DNA of 64,000 bases from Orientallactaga sibirica (taxonomy: Eukaryota > Chordata > Mammalia > Rodentia > Dipodidae): contig JAEOAD010000026.1 of the NCBI GenBank assembly GCA_036365145.1, positions 558,001 through 622,000 of the forward strand. The letters run 5' to 3'. Under the pieces are notes generated by a model that was not told the origin of the DNA, searched no databases, and worked only from the letters and a program-made list of their open reading frames with translations. Shown here in pieces: positions 1 through 10,427 of the stretch (positions are counted from its first letter, which is position 1; every line of letters starts with the position of its first letter). The position numbers were made by a program, and so were the translations under genes.

Positions 1-60
1 GATAGGCTTTATCCTGAGAATAATGACTGCTACAGGATGGTGTTTTTAAAAAAAATAATA

Positions 61-250
61 ATATTTTTAGTTATTTGAGAAAAAGAGAGAGGGAGAGAAG
101 GGGTGTGGCAGCACTTCCTGCCACTCTAAACAGATTCCAGATGCCTGCACCCTTTGTGCACCTGGCACTAAGCGAGTACTGGGGGATCGAACCCAGGCCA
201 CCAGGCTTTTCAACAAGTGCCTTTGACCGCTGAGCCATCTTCCCAGCCCA
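61..250 (-). mobile_element. B2 SINE
   Basis: Read on the minus strand it has a GGCTGGGAAGATGGCTCAGC head (Pol III A-box region), a GGTTCGATCCC B-box and the purine-rich tail complement. It is diverged in the middle. Confidence 0.85.
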
Positions 251-1140
251 CAAAAGTTTTCCGTGGCGCTGTTGTGGAGTTCTCAGTGAATGCGTGCAGA
301 TGGACCCACGGCTACAGCTAGCACCTGCTTCCAAGTATTTTTCAACTTGCAAAGAATGCGCTGGGCCCCTGGATGAATGCTGAGCCCCTGGGTTGTTTGC
401 GTGCATGCTGGTGACAGGGAGAGGAAATAAGTCAAGTGCAGCACTGTCATTTTCCTCCTGGAGTGTGATAAGCTTGCATTTGCAGTAATTCCAAGTTTTC
501 CATGGTGAGTTTCTTCCAAAGTGCTGTAGAACGCCTTGGCTCCACGCCTTCCATTCTCCACTGCGTAATTGAGGGCCGCCGTCTCCCCAGGGCGGCTTTC
601 AAGTGAAAGCCCACATGCCTGCCAGGGCTCTTTCTCCTGAGTCCAGCATCCAGCTTCCATTTATAGAAAGTGAGTTGGAGGGAGGAAAGAAAGAAAAAGA
701 AAGGATCGCATAATTGTGCTCACCCCCCCCCAACATATATTGTTTTGAGTGCATCACTTCTGGAAGACTCTAAGAGTTTCCACCTTGAAATTCTGTGACT
801 TCTGAAAAGTTAGTAGCCGTGTGGGCCCCAAGGAGAGTAAGATTTGACATTCTACACTTAACACACAGGTGAACATTTTTCTTGGGAGGGAAACACTCCA
901 CAAGACAATTTATTCCAGACACTTAGGACAATGTATTTCATAAAACAAGAGACACACAGCAATTCGCCAAGGGGCCGAGTGGCCCACGCCCCGGTCTGCA
1001 GCGTTGTAAATCTGACCCACGAGAGCAACCAAACATGGGAGTCCAGAATCCTGGGCTTTTAGCTTCACACCCCACCTCCCAGTCCTTGCACAACTATAAT
1101 GAGGAAACTGGTGAGATCCCTATTTAAAGTCCCAAGAGAA
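251..1140. other. Unique sequence, no gene recognised
   Basis: About 0.9 kb free of recognisable SINEs apart from a short purine stretch near 680. Minus-strand open frames cover 71-406 and 283-660, and the latter contains an ankyrin-like phrase (ETAALNYAVENG). There is no coherent pair of splice sites around it and I do not recognise a family, so I make no gene call. Confidence 0.5.
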
Positions 1141-1144
1141 ACTG

Positions 1145-1252
1145 CTCATGGTGTAATGCCAGCCCTTCAGAGCATAGAAGCAGGAGGATCAGGAATTCGA
1201 GACCAGCCTGGGTTACATGAGATCCTGTCTCAAAGAAAAAACAAAACAAAAA
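1145..1252 (+). mobile_element. B1 SINE, diverged and shortened
   Basis: A B1-like core with AGCAGGAGGATCAGGAATTC, GACCAGCCTGGGTTACATGA and a CCTGTCTCAAA tail. The 5' end is eroded and the tail is A-rich. Confidence 0.65.
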
Positions 1253-1267
1253 CCTAAAATAAATCAA

Positions 1268-1615
1268 TCTGGGGCAATGGTTCAGTGGATAAAGCGCTTG
1301 CCATGCAGGCGTGAGTGCCCGAGTTCAAATCCCCAGAGCCCCCATAAAGCCAGACATTGTGGTGTGAGTGTCTACAGTCCTACCGCACATCGGGTGAGAA
1401 GGGAGGTGAGACAGAATTACACGGGCACTCGTGGGACAGCTGGCTTGGCAAACACAGTGGTGAACAAGGGGCTGTAACTTAAAACACAGTGGAAGGTGGG
1501 GACCGACTGTTGAAGTGGTCCTCTGACCTCCACGCATGTGCTGTGGCACTCCCACGTGTGCCCTCACCTATGACAACATGCACACGAGCATTATACACAT
1601 ACATAGACACTCTGC
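1268..1615 (+). mobile_element. B4-type SINE (ID head plus B1-like body)
   Basis: The head GTTCAGTGGATAAAGCGCTT and GAGTTCAAATCCCCAGA match the tRNA-derived part of B4. The body contains GGCAAACACAGTGGTGAACA and a CCTCTGACCTCCACGCATGT segment before a CA-rich end. It is old and diverged. It shares its middle with the copy at 30.35 kb. Confidence 0.6.
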
Positions 1616-1851
1616 CCCCAAGAGGAAACAACTACACTTCCCTAGAGAAGAAGAAAGCCAGACTGACAATCGCCACTCATTTCGACTGACTGTCCTCGCT
1701 TAGTCCCCCGCCTGTTGTTCTTAGCCTCGGACTGTCAGCTGTCCACGTCAGGAATGTGGCTGACGCATGTGCTGGAGGCTTTGGGAGACATGTAGCTTAG
1801 TGAGGAGCAAAGAAAGTCAGATACTAACTGGAATAAAAAAGACTTCAGCTC

Positions 1852-2044
1852 GGGGCTACAGAGATGGCTTAGTGGTTAAGGCACTTGCCTGTGAAGCCAA
1901 AGGACCCAGGTTCAATTCCCCAGGACCCACGTAAGCCAGAAGCACATGGGGGTGCATGCATCTGAGTTCATTTGCAGCAGCTGGAGGCCCTGGTTCACCC
2001 ATTTTCTCTCTCTCTCTCTCTCAAATAAATAAAGGGGAAAAAAA
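1852..2044 (+). mobile_element. B2 SINE
   Basis: A near-complete copy with A-box (GGCTTAGTGGTTAAGG), B-box (GGTTCAATTCCC), (TC)n and an AAATAAATAAA end. It is flanked by an imperfect target duplication (AAAAAAGACTTCA and AAAAAAGACCTCA). Confidence 0.9.
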
Positions 2045-2514
2045 GACCTCATCTCGTATCACATTCTTCCTGTTCCACTTCACCGAGGGCACAGAGTGAA
2101 CATGGCACTGCCCCCTGACAGCGTCCCAGTGATGTCCCCCATCTCGGATTTGCTAGTCGCAGCCACTCGACTCACGTTGACTCCGTATAGAGAAGAAGGC
2201 ATGGCAATAAGCAGTTGCAGAGTGGAGGAGAGAGTTGGGATACCGTGCTAGTTTCTGGTTCATGACATGTCACTGCTACCTTCCACACACTCGTTCTAGT
2301 CTTGATCTCTGTCGTGCCGTCCAGCCCTACAACAGGGCTCGGGAGCAGACACACTGTGTGGGTCCGGGGCCCAGGAGCAGTGGTGTACACATATCAGTAG
2401 AGTTAGTGAAAAAGCTCCAAGTGGTGGTCCCTTGGGCTACCAAACACATCACACTTTACCAGCTGGCTCTAGAAGCAGTCCAGAATGATCTGGAACAGCC
2501 CAGAATAGTCCAGA
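2045..2514. other. Unique sequence
   Basis: No recognised repeat or gene. A plus-strand open frame starts at 2235 and runs through the MLT1-like remnant and the next B2 to 2831, so it is not a gene. Confidence 0.5.
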
Positions 2515-2640
2515 AGCAAATCCTTCTTTGGAGCCTCCAGAGAGACATTTTAGCCTTATGTGACCCATTACAGGACTTGGAGCCTCAGAAATGTGAGATA
2601 ATTAGACTACACTGCTTTGAGCCACAACGCCAAAGGGGTT
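2515..2640 (+). mobile_element. MLT1-like LTR 3' remnant
   Basis: The phrases GGAGCCTCCAGAGAGA, TTGGAGCCTCAGAAATGTGA and GATAATTAGAC...TTTGAGCCACA resemble the 3' end of ancient MLT1/MST LTRs (normally AACTGTGAGATAATAAA, then TTTAAGCCAC). The AATAAA has decayed. Family name is from memory. Confidence 0.5.
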
Positions 2641-2685
2641 TGTTATGGAAGAAAAGGGAAGTGGACTCTTTTTTAAGTGAGGGGA

Positions 2686-2842
2686 GGGCTGGAGAGATGG
2701 CTCAAAGGTTAAAGGTGCCAAGTAAAGCCAGGTGCACAAGGTGGTGGGTGCATGCACCTAGAGTTCATTTGCAGTGGCAAGAGGCCTCAGTGCACCAATT
2801 CTCTCTATCTGTCTCTCTCTCTCTCAAATAAAATAAATAAAT
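2686..2842 (+). mobile_element. B2 SINE with internal deletion
   Basis: The head GGGCTGGAGAGATGGCTC is followed quickly by AAAGCCAGGTGCACAAGG. The segment carrying the B-box is missing, so it is probably transcriptionally dead. It ends in (TC)n and AAATAAAATAAATAAATA. Confidence 0.85.
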
Positions 2843-2843
2843 A

Positions 2844-2991
2844 CTTTTTTTTTATTTGGTTTTTCGAGGTAGGGTCCCACTCTAGCCCAGATGACCTGGA
2901 ATTCACTCTGTATTCTCAGGGAGGCCTCAAACTCACAGCAATCCTCCTACCTCTGCCTCCTGAGTATTGGGATTAAAGGCGTGCGCCACCA
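2844..2991 (-). mobile_element. B1 SINE
   Basis: A full-length reverse B1: T-rich start, GAGGTAGGGTCCCACTCTAG, GACCTGGAATTCACTCTGTA and GGGATTAAAGGCGTGCGCCA at the 5' end. It abuts the tail of the preceding B2. Confidence 0.9.
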
Positions 2992-3054
2992 TGATAAATA
3001 AATAATTTTTTAAATGAAGAGAAAGATGAGCAAGAAGGTTCAAAAGAGCATATT

Positions 3055-3172
3055 TAAATTTTTATTTAATTAAATTGTGTATTGGCCTTTACATGAGTAC
3101 TGGGGAATTGAACCAGGGTTGTTAGGCTTTGCAGGCAAGTGCCTTAATTGCTGAGCCATCTCTCCAGCCCTC
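3055..3172 (-). mobile_element. B2 SINE, partial
   Basis: The 5' half of a B2 read in reverse (GGGGAATTGAACCAGGGTTG, then TGAGCCATCTCTCCAGCCC). The GA-rich section is replaced by AT-rich sequence. Confidence 0.8.
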
Positions 3173-4844
3173 AAATGAGCATACTGAAGACAATACATGG
3201 AGCAGATTCGCATGAGGACTCATGTATGTGCAAAAAATCACTGAGTTGGTTCACCTAATCACCTATCCATTCAACCAGCATTTCCAGTGCCAAGCACAGA
3301 ACCAGGCATCCTGAAGTTTGAGGCCTGTGGGGGAAGCCCCTGGCATCTCTGCCAGCAGAGGCCTGTCTTTCCTTCCTGCCTGCAAGCAGAGATTCCCCCT
3401 TCAGACCGTTCGGGCAGCACATAGACCTGGCCTCCTCCCCCAGCCACTGGCAGACTGCAGACTGCAGACACAGGAGCCAGGATCATCTCCGCCGGAGTGA
3501 ATTACCGCCCATGGTCTTCATGCATAAAACATGGCACAGGAGGCCCAGAGAGGCCGTGCCTGGGTGGCTCGGCCTGGCAGTTGCCTTGAGGCCTGTTGGG
3601 AGTTAGGGGAAGGAAAGGCAGGTTGCAAGATAAAAAGAAAACAGAAACCTCAGATATCTAAAAAAAAAAGAGAGCGAGAGAGAGACAGTGGCTTTTTTTT
3701 CCCCCCTTAATCTTTGTATTTCTCATGTGTCTGAACTTGACTTCCGGGATTGCTGCGAGACCTTTCCGTTGCCTGGCCATGCGAAGGTCTTAGGCCATTC
3801 TCCTGGGGACCATGGTGTTACCTTCACGATTACACTGGATCCGAAACCGGCCATGGAGAGACAGGATCCGGAGGAGGCGGCTTCACCGTGAGTGACTGCC
3901 CCCCCCCATGAGGGGACCCCCACACTTCCCTCCCTGCCTTTGTTCTCCACATTGCTCCCCTGCAAGTGTTCCTTCCTCCTTGTGAATCTCTTTGGCCGCC
4001 CATTCCTCTCTCCCTCTGTGTCTTGCACCTGCTCCTGATGGATTTTCCGTTTTCCACCCAGTCTCTCTCTTCCTGTTTTCTTCCCACAGCCTCATCCTTG
4101 TTCGAAGTAACCAGATACCCTTTATCCAAAGTGCAAACTGGGGCACCTCTGTATTTCTCCCCGTTGAGATGGGAAAATAGAACTATTTGCATGGCTTGGG
4201 GCTTGTGGGCCTTGGAAATTTTTGCACTGTTGGCAGTGATGATGAAAATGGAATGTGTGAATCAAACAGGTGCGCCGAGAATGGAGTGAAATTCAGGGGT
4301 CAGTGAGCCCCGGTTTCTTTAAAGAGCCTCACTGTGCGTTTCTGAAGTGATCAAACTTGTATCAAGATTGCTCTTGGGTTGACAAGAATTCTGACCAGAA
4401 CAGGAGAGTTTAGTATTGAAATAATCAGTGAAGGGAAAAGCAATCCAAATAAATGCTGCGATCATTATCAGTTAGCCAGTACTAAACAAGCGTGCCGGAC
4501 AGGTCTGCTAACCTTGGGTGTTGCAAATTCAGGAGGCTGGAGGGCCACGGCTGCTGGCAGCGTGAGGGGCCCGTGTTCACAGGGGAGGGGGCGTGAGGAA
4601 GCTGTGGTGACACAGTGTTGGAGCCAGGGTGACAGCTCAGCACTGAGATAGGTGGGGGGGGGGTGGCAAGTGTGGCGTGTGGTAAGTGGGGTCCTGCATC
4701 CCACACAGAGGAACCCAGTATTCGATACACACGTGATATCCACGAGAAATGGATACAGATAGGTTATCTAATTTTTCCAAAAAAAAAAAAAAAGTGAAAC
4801 ATTAACTTTTAAGTGAATACTTTCAAGTTTCAGTGTTGGCAGTT
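3173..4844. other. Mostly unique sequence; weak exon-like stretch near 3.8 kb
   Basis: About 1.7 kb with almost no young repeats. A plus open frame (3688-3891) ends at a donor-like CACCGTGAGTG at about 3885-3895. The frame's last residues are acidic (MERQDPEEAASP), but no convincing acceptor or known protein matches. A G9 tract lies at about 4653 and an A15 tract at about 4779. Confidence 0.35.
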
Positions 4845-5222
4845 AGTTTTTTTTGCACATATATATGTGTGTCTGTGTGTTATGCATATATATGTGTATA
4901 TATTTATATATATGCAAGTTCATATGTGTGTGGGTATACACATGATGTGGAGGCCAGAGTATCTTCCTTTATCACTCTCCTCTCCAGCCTATCCCCTGAG
5001 ACAAGCTCACGGAACCCGGAGAACACCAATTCAGCCAGACCAACCAGCCAGCCGCCCGCCAGCGGGTACCAGGAATACCCTGTCTATGGCACCCCAGGGC
5101 TGGCACGACAGGCAGGCACCACTATGCCTGGCATTTTACATGAGAACGGGAGATCTGAATCCAGGGCTTCATGCTTGGACGGCAAGCATTTTGCCCACCA
5201 AGACACCTCCGCAGCCCCGGTT
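4845..5222 (-). mobile_element. B4-type SINE, reverse
   Basis: It opens with a degenerate TG/TATG-rich microsatellite (the 3' end of the element), then GTGGAGGCCAGAGTATCTTC. It closes with TCTGAATCCAGGGCTTCATG and GCAAGCATTTTGCCCACCAA, the reversed tRNA-like head. Diverged. Confidence 0.55.
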
Positions 5223-5655
5223 CTTTGAATTTTCCACACAGCGACACCCAGAGTTCTGCTGTGGAACGGGACGAGTGCGGGCAGTGGGTTACCAAGCCTG
5301 GGTTGATGCGCAGGGAGCTGTTCTCGTTAGAGATCCGCCCCGCTTTGGTTCTTCGGCTCAGTGGCGTGTTGGCGAGGCCTTCTTGTGTGTGACAAGCCCT
5401 CAGTACAGACAGTTAAGTGAAGATTAATGAGTGGTTTGGGCCTGCAAGTGTCCAACACAGTCATGGTCTACTGGCTTTGGAGCCAAGCAGGACTGCTTAC
5501 GCTCCAAATGATACCCACACACAAGGAATGGTTCACACCCGTGCAGTATTTATTTTCCCTTTCATATAGCTGAAGAAGCCATTGGCAACTTTCCCAGGGC
5601 CAGTTCCCTGACCAGTTCATTTCACTAGAGTTCAAACTCCTGGTGGTCACATACA
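5223..5655. other. Unique sequence
   Basis: CpG-containing single-copy-looking DNA. An open frame entering from the B4 continues to 5427, but there is no recognisable domain. Confidence 0.5.
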
Positions 5656-5656
5656 T

Positions 5657-5844
5657 ATAATTTATTTATTTGAGAGAAAGGGACAGAGAGAGAATGGGCA
5701 CGCCAGGGCTTCTAGCCATGGCAAATGAACTCCAGATGCATACACCACCTTGTGCATCTGGCTTACGTGGATACTGGGGAATTGAACCTGGGTCCTTAGG
5801 CTTTGTAGGCAAGTGCCTTACTGCTAAGTCATCTCTCCAGCCCT
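5657..5844 (-). mobile_element. B2 SINE
   Basis: AATTTATTTATTTGAGAGAA at the tail end, GGGGAATTGAACCTGGGTCC at the B-box and AAGTCATCTCTCCAGCCCTC at the head. Confidence 0.9.
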
Positions 5845-5873
5845 CCTGTTTTGTTTGGTTTTTAACTTTTTTT

Positions 5874-6058
5874 AAAAAAATATTTATTTATTAGCGAGTG
5901 AGAGAGAGAATGGGCATACCAGGGCCTCTGGCCATTGCAAATGAACTCCAGACACGTGTCACCTTTTTCATCTGGCTTACATGGGTTCTAGAGAATTGAA
6001 CCTGGGTCCTCAGGCTTTGCAGGCAAGTGCTTTAACCGCTAAGCCATCTCTTCAGCCC
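5874..6058 (-). mobile_element. B2 SINE
   Basis: The same orientation as the previous B2 and about 30 bases away. CCAGGGCCTCTGGCCATTGC and AAGCCATCTCTTCAGCCCGC are clear. Confidence 0.9.
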
Positions 6059-6073
6059 GCCTGGTTGTTTTTT

Positions 6074-6445
6074 TATTGTTGTGTGTGTGTGTGTGTGTGT
6101 GTGTGTAGTGTGCATGTGTGCACACGTGTCTGGATGCACGCTCATGAGAATGCATGCACAGAGGCCAGAGGCTGACATTGGGCATCTTCCTAGCTTACCC
6201 TCCATCTTCCTTACTGGGCCAGGGTCTCTCTCTGCCTTGAACCCAGGACCTGCCAAATCTGCGAGTGTAGCTCGCCAGCTTATCCTGGGGACCTGTCGCC
6301 TCTACCTCATTAGCTCTGGGATCACTGGCGGGCTCCATGCCCATCCACTGTTTATTCACGTGCGCCCCTGGGGTCTGAGCTCTGGTCCTCATGTTTGCAC
6401 AGGAAGCAGTTTGTCCACTGAGGCACCTCTCCCCTCCCCCCTCCC
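6074..6445 (-). mobile_element. B4-type SINE, reverse
   Basis: It starts with (GT)14, then GCACAGAGGCCAGAGGCTGA. The middle reads GGGCCAGGGTCTCTCTCTGC (reversed B1-like part). The end is TGAGCTCTGGTCCTCATGTT, then CCACTGAGGCACCTCTCCCC (reversed tRNA-like head). This matches the B4 layout. Confidence 0.65.
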
Positions 6446-6470
6446 CCCTTGCCTTCTGAACTCTAGCTTC

Positions 6471-6622
6471 TTTATTTGTCTGTTTTTTGAGATCGCGTCC
6501 CACTGTAGCTCAGGCTGACCTGGAATTCACTTTGTAGTCTCAGGCTGGCTTTGAACTCACAGCAGTCCTCATACCTCTGACTCCCCAGTGCTGGGATTAA
6601 AGGAGTGTGCCACTGTGCCTGG
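6471..6622 (-). mobile_element. B1 SINE with target duplication
   Basis: A full-length reverse B1. The site is duplicated as AACTCTAGCTTCT on the left (about 6459) and AACTCCAGCTTCT on the right (about 6625), one change in 13 bases. Confidence 0.9.
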
Positions 6623-6639
6623 CAAACTCCAGCTTCTGT

Positions 6640-7109
6640 GACACTCCGTTCTGTGCCTATTGGAAAGTAGTTATGTGCCCACAGTTTAAGGCAATACCTG
6701 TGCTAGGGAGTGTGTCACCGAAACAGCTGGATCCTGCACTGGCCTGGTTTTACCTGTTCGGGTGGGAGGCAGCCTGCACGCTCTCAACAAGAGCTGGTGG
6801 GGAAGCCCACTTCACTGCAGAGATGGGACTTAAATTGGGAGACTTGGCTGGACCCTGCACTGTGATCCACGCACGGTCTTAGGAGGAAATGAATGGGATG
6901 TGAATAGACGTTTCACCGTGGCTCAGTGAACGCACGTGAGTCCTGTTCTCTTTGGCACTGATGTCTGAGGAATTCTGATGTCCCTCCAGGATGGTCAAGA
7001 GCCCTGATGTATTAGGGTTCCAGAAATCAGAGCAGGATTCAGTGACAATTTTCGGGGGTGACTTTTCCAACTCAGAGGAGATCTGTGCATATTTAAAGAA
7101 AGAGAACTG
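6640..7109. other. Unique sequence
   Basis: No repeat or gene recognised. Small open frames lack recognisable features. Confidence 0.5.
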
Positions 7110-7334
7110 AGGCTGGAAAGATGGCTTAGTGGCTAAGGTACTTGTTTGCAAAGCCAAAGGACCCAGGTTCGATTCTCCAGGACCCACGTAACGTAAGCTG
7201 AGTAACACATGTGTCTGGAGTTTGTTTGCAGTGGCTGGAGCCCCTGGGGCACCCATTCTTTTTCTCTCTCTCTATCTGCTTCTTTCTTTCAAGCAGTTTT
7301 ACATAAATAAAAATAAAATATACTTTTTTAAAAA
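7110..7334 (+). mobile_element. B2 SINE, first of three in a row
   Basis: Head GAGGCTGGAAAGATGGCTTA, B-box GGTTCGATTCTCC, TC-rich tail then AAATAAAAATAAAATA. It is bounded by AAAGAAAGAGAACTG on both sides (about 7095 and 7340). Confidence 0.9.
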
Positions 7335-7353
7335 AAAAGAAAGAAAGAGAACT

Positions 7354-7541
7354 GGGGCTGGAGAGATGGAGATGGGTCAGTGGTTAAGGAGCTTGCCTGC
7401 AAAGCCTTAAGGGCCTGGGTTTGACTCCCAGCTGCACAAGGTGGTGCATGTGCCTAGAATTTGTTTATAGTGGCTCCAGGCCCTGGTATGCACCATTCCC
7501 TCTCTCTCTTTCTCCCAAATAAATAAAATTTTAAAAATATT
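7354..7541 (+). mobile_element. B2 SINE, second of three
   Basis: It starts right after the target duplication of the previous copy. The A-box region carries a small internal duplication (GAGATGGAGATGGGTCAGTG) and the middle is shortened (GACTCCCAGCTGCACAAGGT). Confidence 0.9.
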
Positions 7542-7543
7542 TT

Positions 7544-7743
7544 AGGGATGGAGAGATGGCTTAGCAGTTAAGGTGCTTGCCTATGAAGCCTAAGAAACCA
7601 TGTTCGACTCGCCAGGTCCCACATAAGCCAGACGCAGAAGGTTACATAAGTGTTCAAGGTCACACGTGCACAAGGTGGGACATGCGTCTGGAGTTCAGTT
7701 GCAGTGGCTGGAGGCTCTAGCACGCCAATTCTCTCTTTCTCTC

Positions 7744-7794
<51 letters not shown>

Positions 7795-7800
7795 TTTAAA
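7544..7800 (+). mobile_element. B2 SINE, third of three, long (TC)n(CA)n tail
   Basis: GGGATGGAGAGATGGCTTAG begins a few bases after the previous tail. The B-box is mutated (GTTCGACTCGCC). The tail has (TC)n followed by (CA)8. Confidence 0.9.
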
Positions 7801-8057
7801 AAGCCCAGTCTGTTTGGCTTGCCTCAAAAAATTTTTAAAGGAAGGGAAGAGTGGAGCTGCAGAGAGAGCAAAGAGGAAGCCTCTTATCTCCAATACCAGC
7901 AGGCAAGGCTGGCCTCTTGATGTTTCACAACTGCTAGCATCTGTCTGTTAAGTCTTTTACCTTTTTTTTTTTTTCTTGGAGACCTTTCTCATTGCTCAGA
8001 CTTCCAATTTGGGGACCCTGGTATTTCAGTGTTATTCTGTCATTGATTAAAAAGAAA

Positions 8058-8278
8058 AGTTGGAGAGACGGCTCAGCAGTTAAAGGCATTTGCTTGCAAA
8101 ACCTGATGGCCTGGGTTTGATTCCACGGGACCCACATTAAAGACAGATGCACTGAGTGGTACATGCGTCCGCTGTTCCTTTGCAGTGGCACAAGGCCCTG
8201 GGATGCCCATGCTCACTCTCTTTCTGTCCGCTTCTTTCCTTCTGTCTCTCGCAAATAAACAAATGAATAAAAATATTA
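8058..8278 (+). mobile_element. B2 SINE
   Basis: GTTGGAGAGACGGCTCAGCA head, GGTTTGATTCCACG B-box, CAAATAAACAAATGAATAAA tail. Confidence 0.9.
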
Positions 8279-8317
8279 GAAAAAATAAATTAGTAAGCCC
8301 CAGTGGACGGGTTATTT

Positions 8318-8935
8318 AGGTCGTTCCTGTGACCAAATACCTGATCAAAGAAACGTAGGTGGGAAGGGCTTACTTAGGGTTACAGTTTGAGGTTAGGGCC
8401 CATCATGGCTGGGGAAGCACGCTGACAGGAGCATGCTGCAGTTGGCCATGTTGTGTCCACAGTCCGGAAGTGCAGAGCGATGAATGCTGCCGCTCAGCTC
8501 ACTTTCTCCTGATTGCTCAGTCCAGGATCTCCCACCCCTATTTAGAGTGGCTCTTCCCACCTCAATCTAATCTAGAAATCCCCTCAGAGATAGGCGCAGA
8601 GACTGGTTTCCATGGCAGTTCTAAATCCTATGGCATTGGGCTGGAGAGATGGCTTAGTGGTTAAGGCGCCTGCCTGCTAAGCCTAAGAACGCTGGTTCCA
8701 ATCTCCAGGTCCCACATTTAGCCAGATGCAAAGTGACGCAAGGGTGCAATGCCGCACTTGACCACAAGGGGGCGCACACATCTGGAGCTCGTTCACAGTG
8801 GCTGAGAGGCTGCTGGTGCGCCCATTCTCTATCTGTCTCCTTCTCCCTCTCTCTCTGTCTCTCTCTGTGTCTCTCTCCAAAAATATTAAAAAGAAATAAA
8901 TCCTATGGCATTGACAATGAGGCTGACCATCACAA
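8318..8935 (-). mobile_element. MaLR-like LTR, reverse, split by a B2
   Basis: GTGACCAAATACCTGATCAA, TTAGGGCCCATCATGGCTGG and GCTCAGCTCACTTTCTCCTG are the reverse of rodent ERVL-MaLR LTR sequence, whose 3' end reads AATAAACCCTTTC then TTGGTCAGGTGTTT. The other end (GGCTGACCATCACAACA) lies beyond the inserted B2. Non-coding solo LTR. Family from memory. Confidence 0.55.
8638..8898 (+). mobile_element. B2 SINE, long subfamily, inserted in an LTR
   Basis: This subfamily reads CTAAGCCTAAGAACG in place of CAAAGCCTAAGGACC and carries AAAGTGACGCAAGGGTGCAA, then ACCACAAGGGGGCGCAC. A perfect 16-base target duplication (AAATCCTATGGCATTG) lies at 8623 and 8898. Confidence 0.95.
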
Positions 8936-9139
8936 CATGGGGGAGGTGCATGTGCTGTGACTTTCAAGTCAGAGCAGACATTACTAATCCATCACAGCTT
9001 GCTCTCCCTCCTGAGGCCAGGCTCAGCCTTAACAACCTTTACCATAGAATGCCCTAGGCTGCCATTTCTAACCAATTAATTGAAGCCTGTATTTATACCC
9101 TATTACTTCATAAGAAGGCAAGTTTTATTGTCTTAATTA
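8936..9139. other. Unique AT-rich sequence
   Basis: No feature recognised between the LTR end and the possible ancient LTR remnant. Confidence 0.5.
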
Positions 9140-9370
9140 ATGATCTCCGTGTCCATGAGTCAGGAGCCAAGGCTTGAGTTGGCCGGGGCACCTGCTGATT
9201 CTGTGGTCTCCCGAAGCAGGACTGGAATCCCGCCTGAGGCTCAGCGGCTTCCTCCGAGCTCAGTGGCTGTCTGTAGAATTCAGTTCCTTATGGCAGCCGG
9301 CCCGGGGTCCTGGGCAGCTGAAGGCTCCCCAGTGTCCACCACAAGGCAGGTGGCCTCCTCCAGGCCAAGA
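9140..9370 (+). mobile_element. Possible ancient LTR-like remnant
   Basis: GAGTCAGGAGCCAAGGCTTG, CGCCTGAGGCTCAGCGGCTT and AGAATTCAGTTCCTTATGGC resemble phrases of an old mammalian LTR-type repeat, but I cannot name the family. Two overlapping open frames here are probably accidental. Confidence 0.3.
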
Positions 9371-9412
9371 AGAGAGTTTTGTTGTTCCTGATCTCTCCGA
9401 TAAAGAACTCAC

Positions 9413-9525
9413 CCTAGCCTAGCAAAGTGATGCACGCCTTCAATCCCGGCACTCAGGAGGCAGAGGCAGGAGAGTAATTCCAAGTCAGCCTGGGTTAAAG
9501 CAAGACCCTACCTAAAAATAAAAAA
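9413..9525 (+). mobile_element. B1 SINE, internally deleted
   Basis: GATGCACGCCTTCAATCCCG and AGTCAGCCTGGGTTAAAGCA are joined with the central 'GGCCACCCTGAGACTACATAG' part missing. It runs into a GAAA microsatellite. Confidence 0.85.
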
Positions 9526-9536
9526 GAAAGAAGGAA

Positions 9537-9594
<58 letters not shown>

Positions 9595-9625
9595 AAAGGA
9601 AAGGAAAGAAAAAAAGAAAAAAGAA
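9526..9625 (+). repeat. (GAAA)n microsatellite in a B1 tail
   Basis: About 15 GAAA units with flanking GGAAA/GAAAAA variants, grown from the B1 poly(A) tail. Confidence 0.95.
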
Positions 9626-9889
9626 ATTGATCAAGTCAGTCCCCCAACCCAGGATAGTATCCTTTTCACGAGCTCAAAATCAATTGATCAAAGTCCTTCA
9701 TGACACCTTTAATGTCCTTCATCCGTGCCACACGGCATAATCTTACCACGGAAATGAAAGAGCATCATGTTTGTTTAAAAGTCTTGCCCGCATTCAAAGC
9801 AAGAGAATTTATACAGGGTACATGCACCAGAGAACAAAATTCCTAGGGCCTTCTTAGAAATTTGTTTTTCACAAAGCCCAATGTCTTCA
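9626..9889. other. Unique sequence
   Basis: No feature recognised. Confidence 0.5.
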
Positions 9890-9998
9890 GGAGGGGGGAA
9901 AAGAAAGGGTGGCAGGAGGGGACAGTGGTCACAATATATTGCCTACATGTATGGAAGTTGTTGATTAAAAGTTAAAAGAAATACAAAAAAAGTTTTAA
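9890..9998 (+). mobile_element. L1 3'-end-like fragment
   Basis: A G-rich AGGAGGGGGGAAAAGAAAGG followed by CACAATATATTGCCTACATG, then TATGGAAGTTGTTGATTAAA looks like a rodent L1 3' UTR end. Short and diverged. Confidence 0.4.
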
Positions 9999-10079
9999 AT
10001 GTCATTCTGATAGCAGCACTATAATTTTTGAATTACTGAAATGCTTTGGTTTTTTTTGTGTGAGAATTTTATTAATCTA

Positions 10080-10116
<37 letters not shown>

Positions 10117-10275
10117 TCAGAGCACCCGTGGCACAGGTTTTCAGTTGGGTGCTCCCCTTCCATCTCTTGCCTTAGGCACACTGGACTATTTCACATGGGG
10201 TCTGGGAATCTGCACTCTGGGACTCCACGTTGCATGGCAAGTGCTTTACCCACTAAGCTATGTCCCCAGCCACAG
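10080..10275 (-). mobile_element. B4/ID-type SINE, 5' part, reverse
   Basis: (GT)15 then GGCACAGGTTTTCAGTTGGG. It ends with GGCAAGTGCTTTACCCACTA and AGCTATGTCCCCAGCCACAG, the reversed tRNA-like head. Confidence 0.5.
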
Positions 10276-10427
10276 CCCCAAGAAATCTTAAACATAGAAA
10301 AGCCAAGAAAACAGTGTAGCAAATCCCATATACCTGATGCTTAAATGTGTATGATAATATCTTGTCATATTTGCTTCATTTGTTTTCCTAATAAAATGTT
10401 TTTTAAAAGATGTGCCAGGCAGGCTGT

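Noticed and set aside
283..660. Ankyrin-like phrase in a minus-strand frame
   Set aside because: A single short resemblance (ETAALNYAVENG) without the rest of the repeat, and no matching splice sites.
2235..2831. 198-codon plus-strand open frame
   Set aside because: It crosses an MLT1-like remnant and ends inside a B2 SINE tail (repeated S/L residues from TC repeats). No domain seen.
3688..3891. Exon-like frame ending at a GTGAGT donor
   Set aside because: The donor is good but there is no convincing acceptor and no recognised protein. Kept only as a weak note in the unique-sequence entry.
4813..5427. 204-codon plus-strand open frame
   Set aside because: Its first two thirds are a translated reverse B4 SINE and TG-rich microsatellite.
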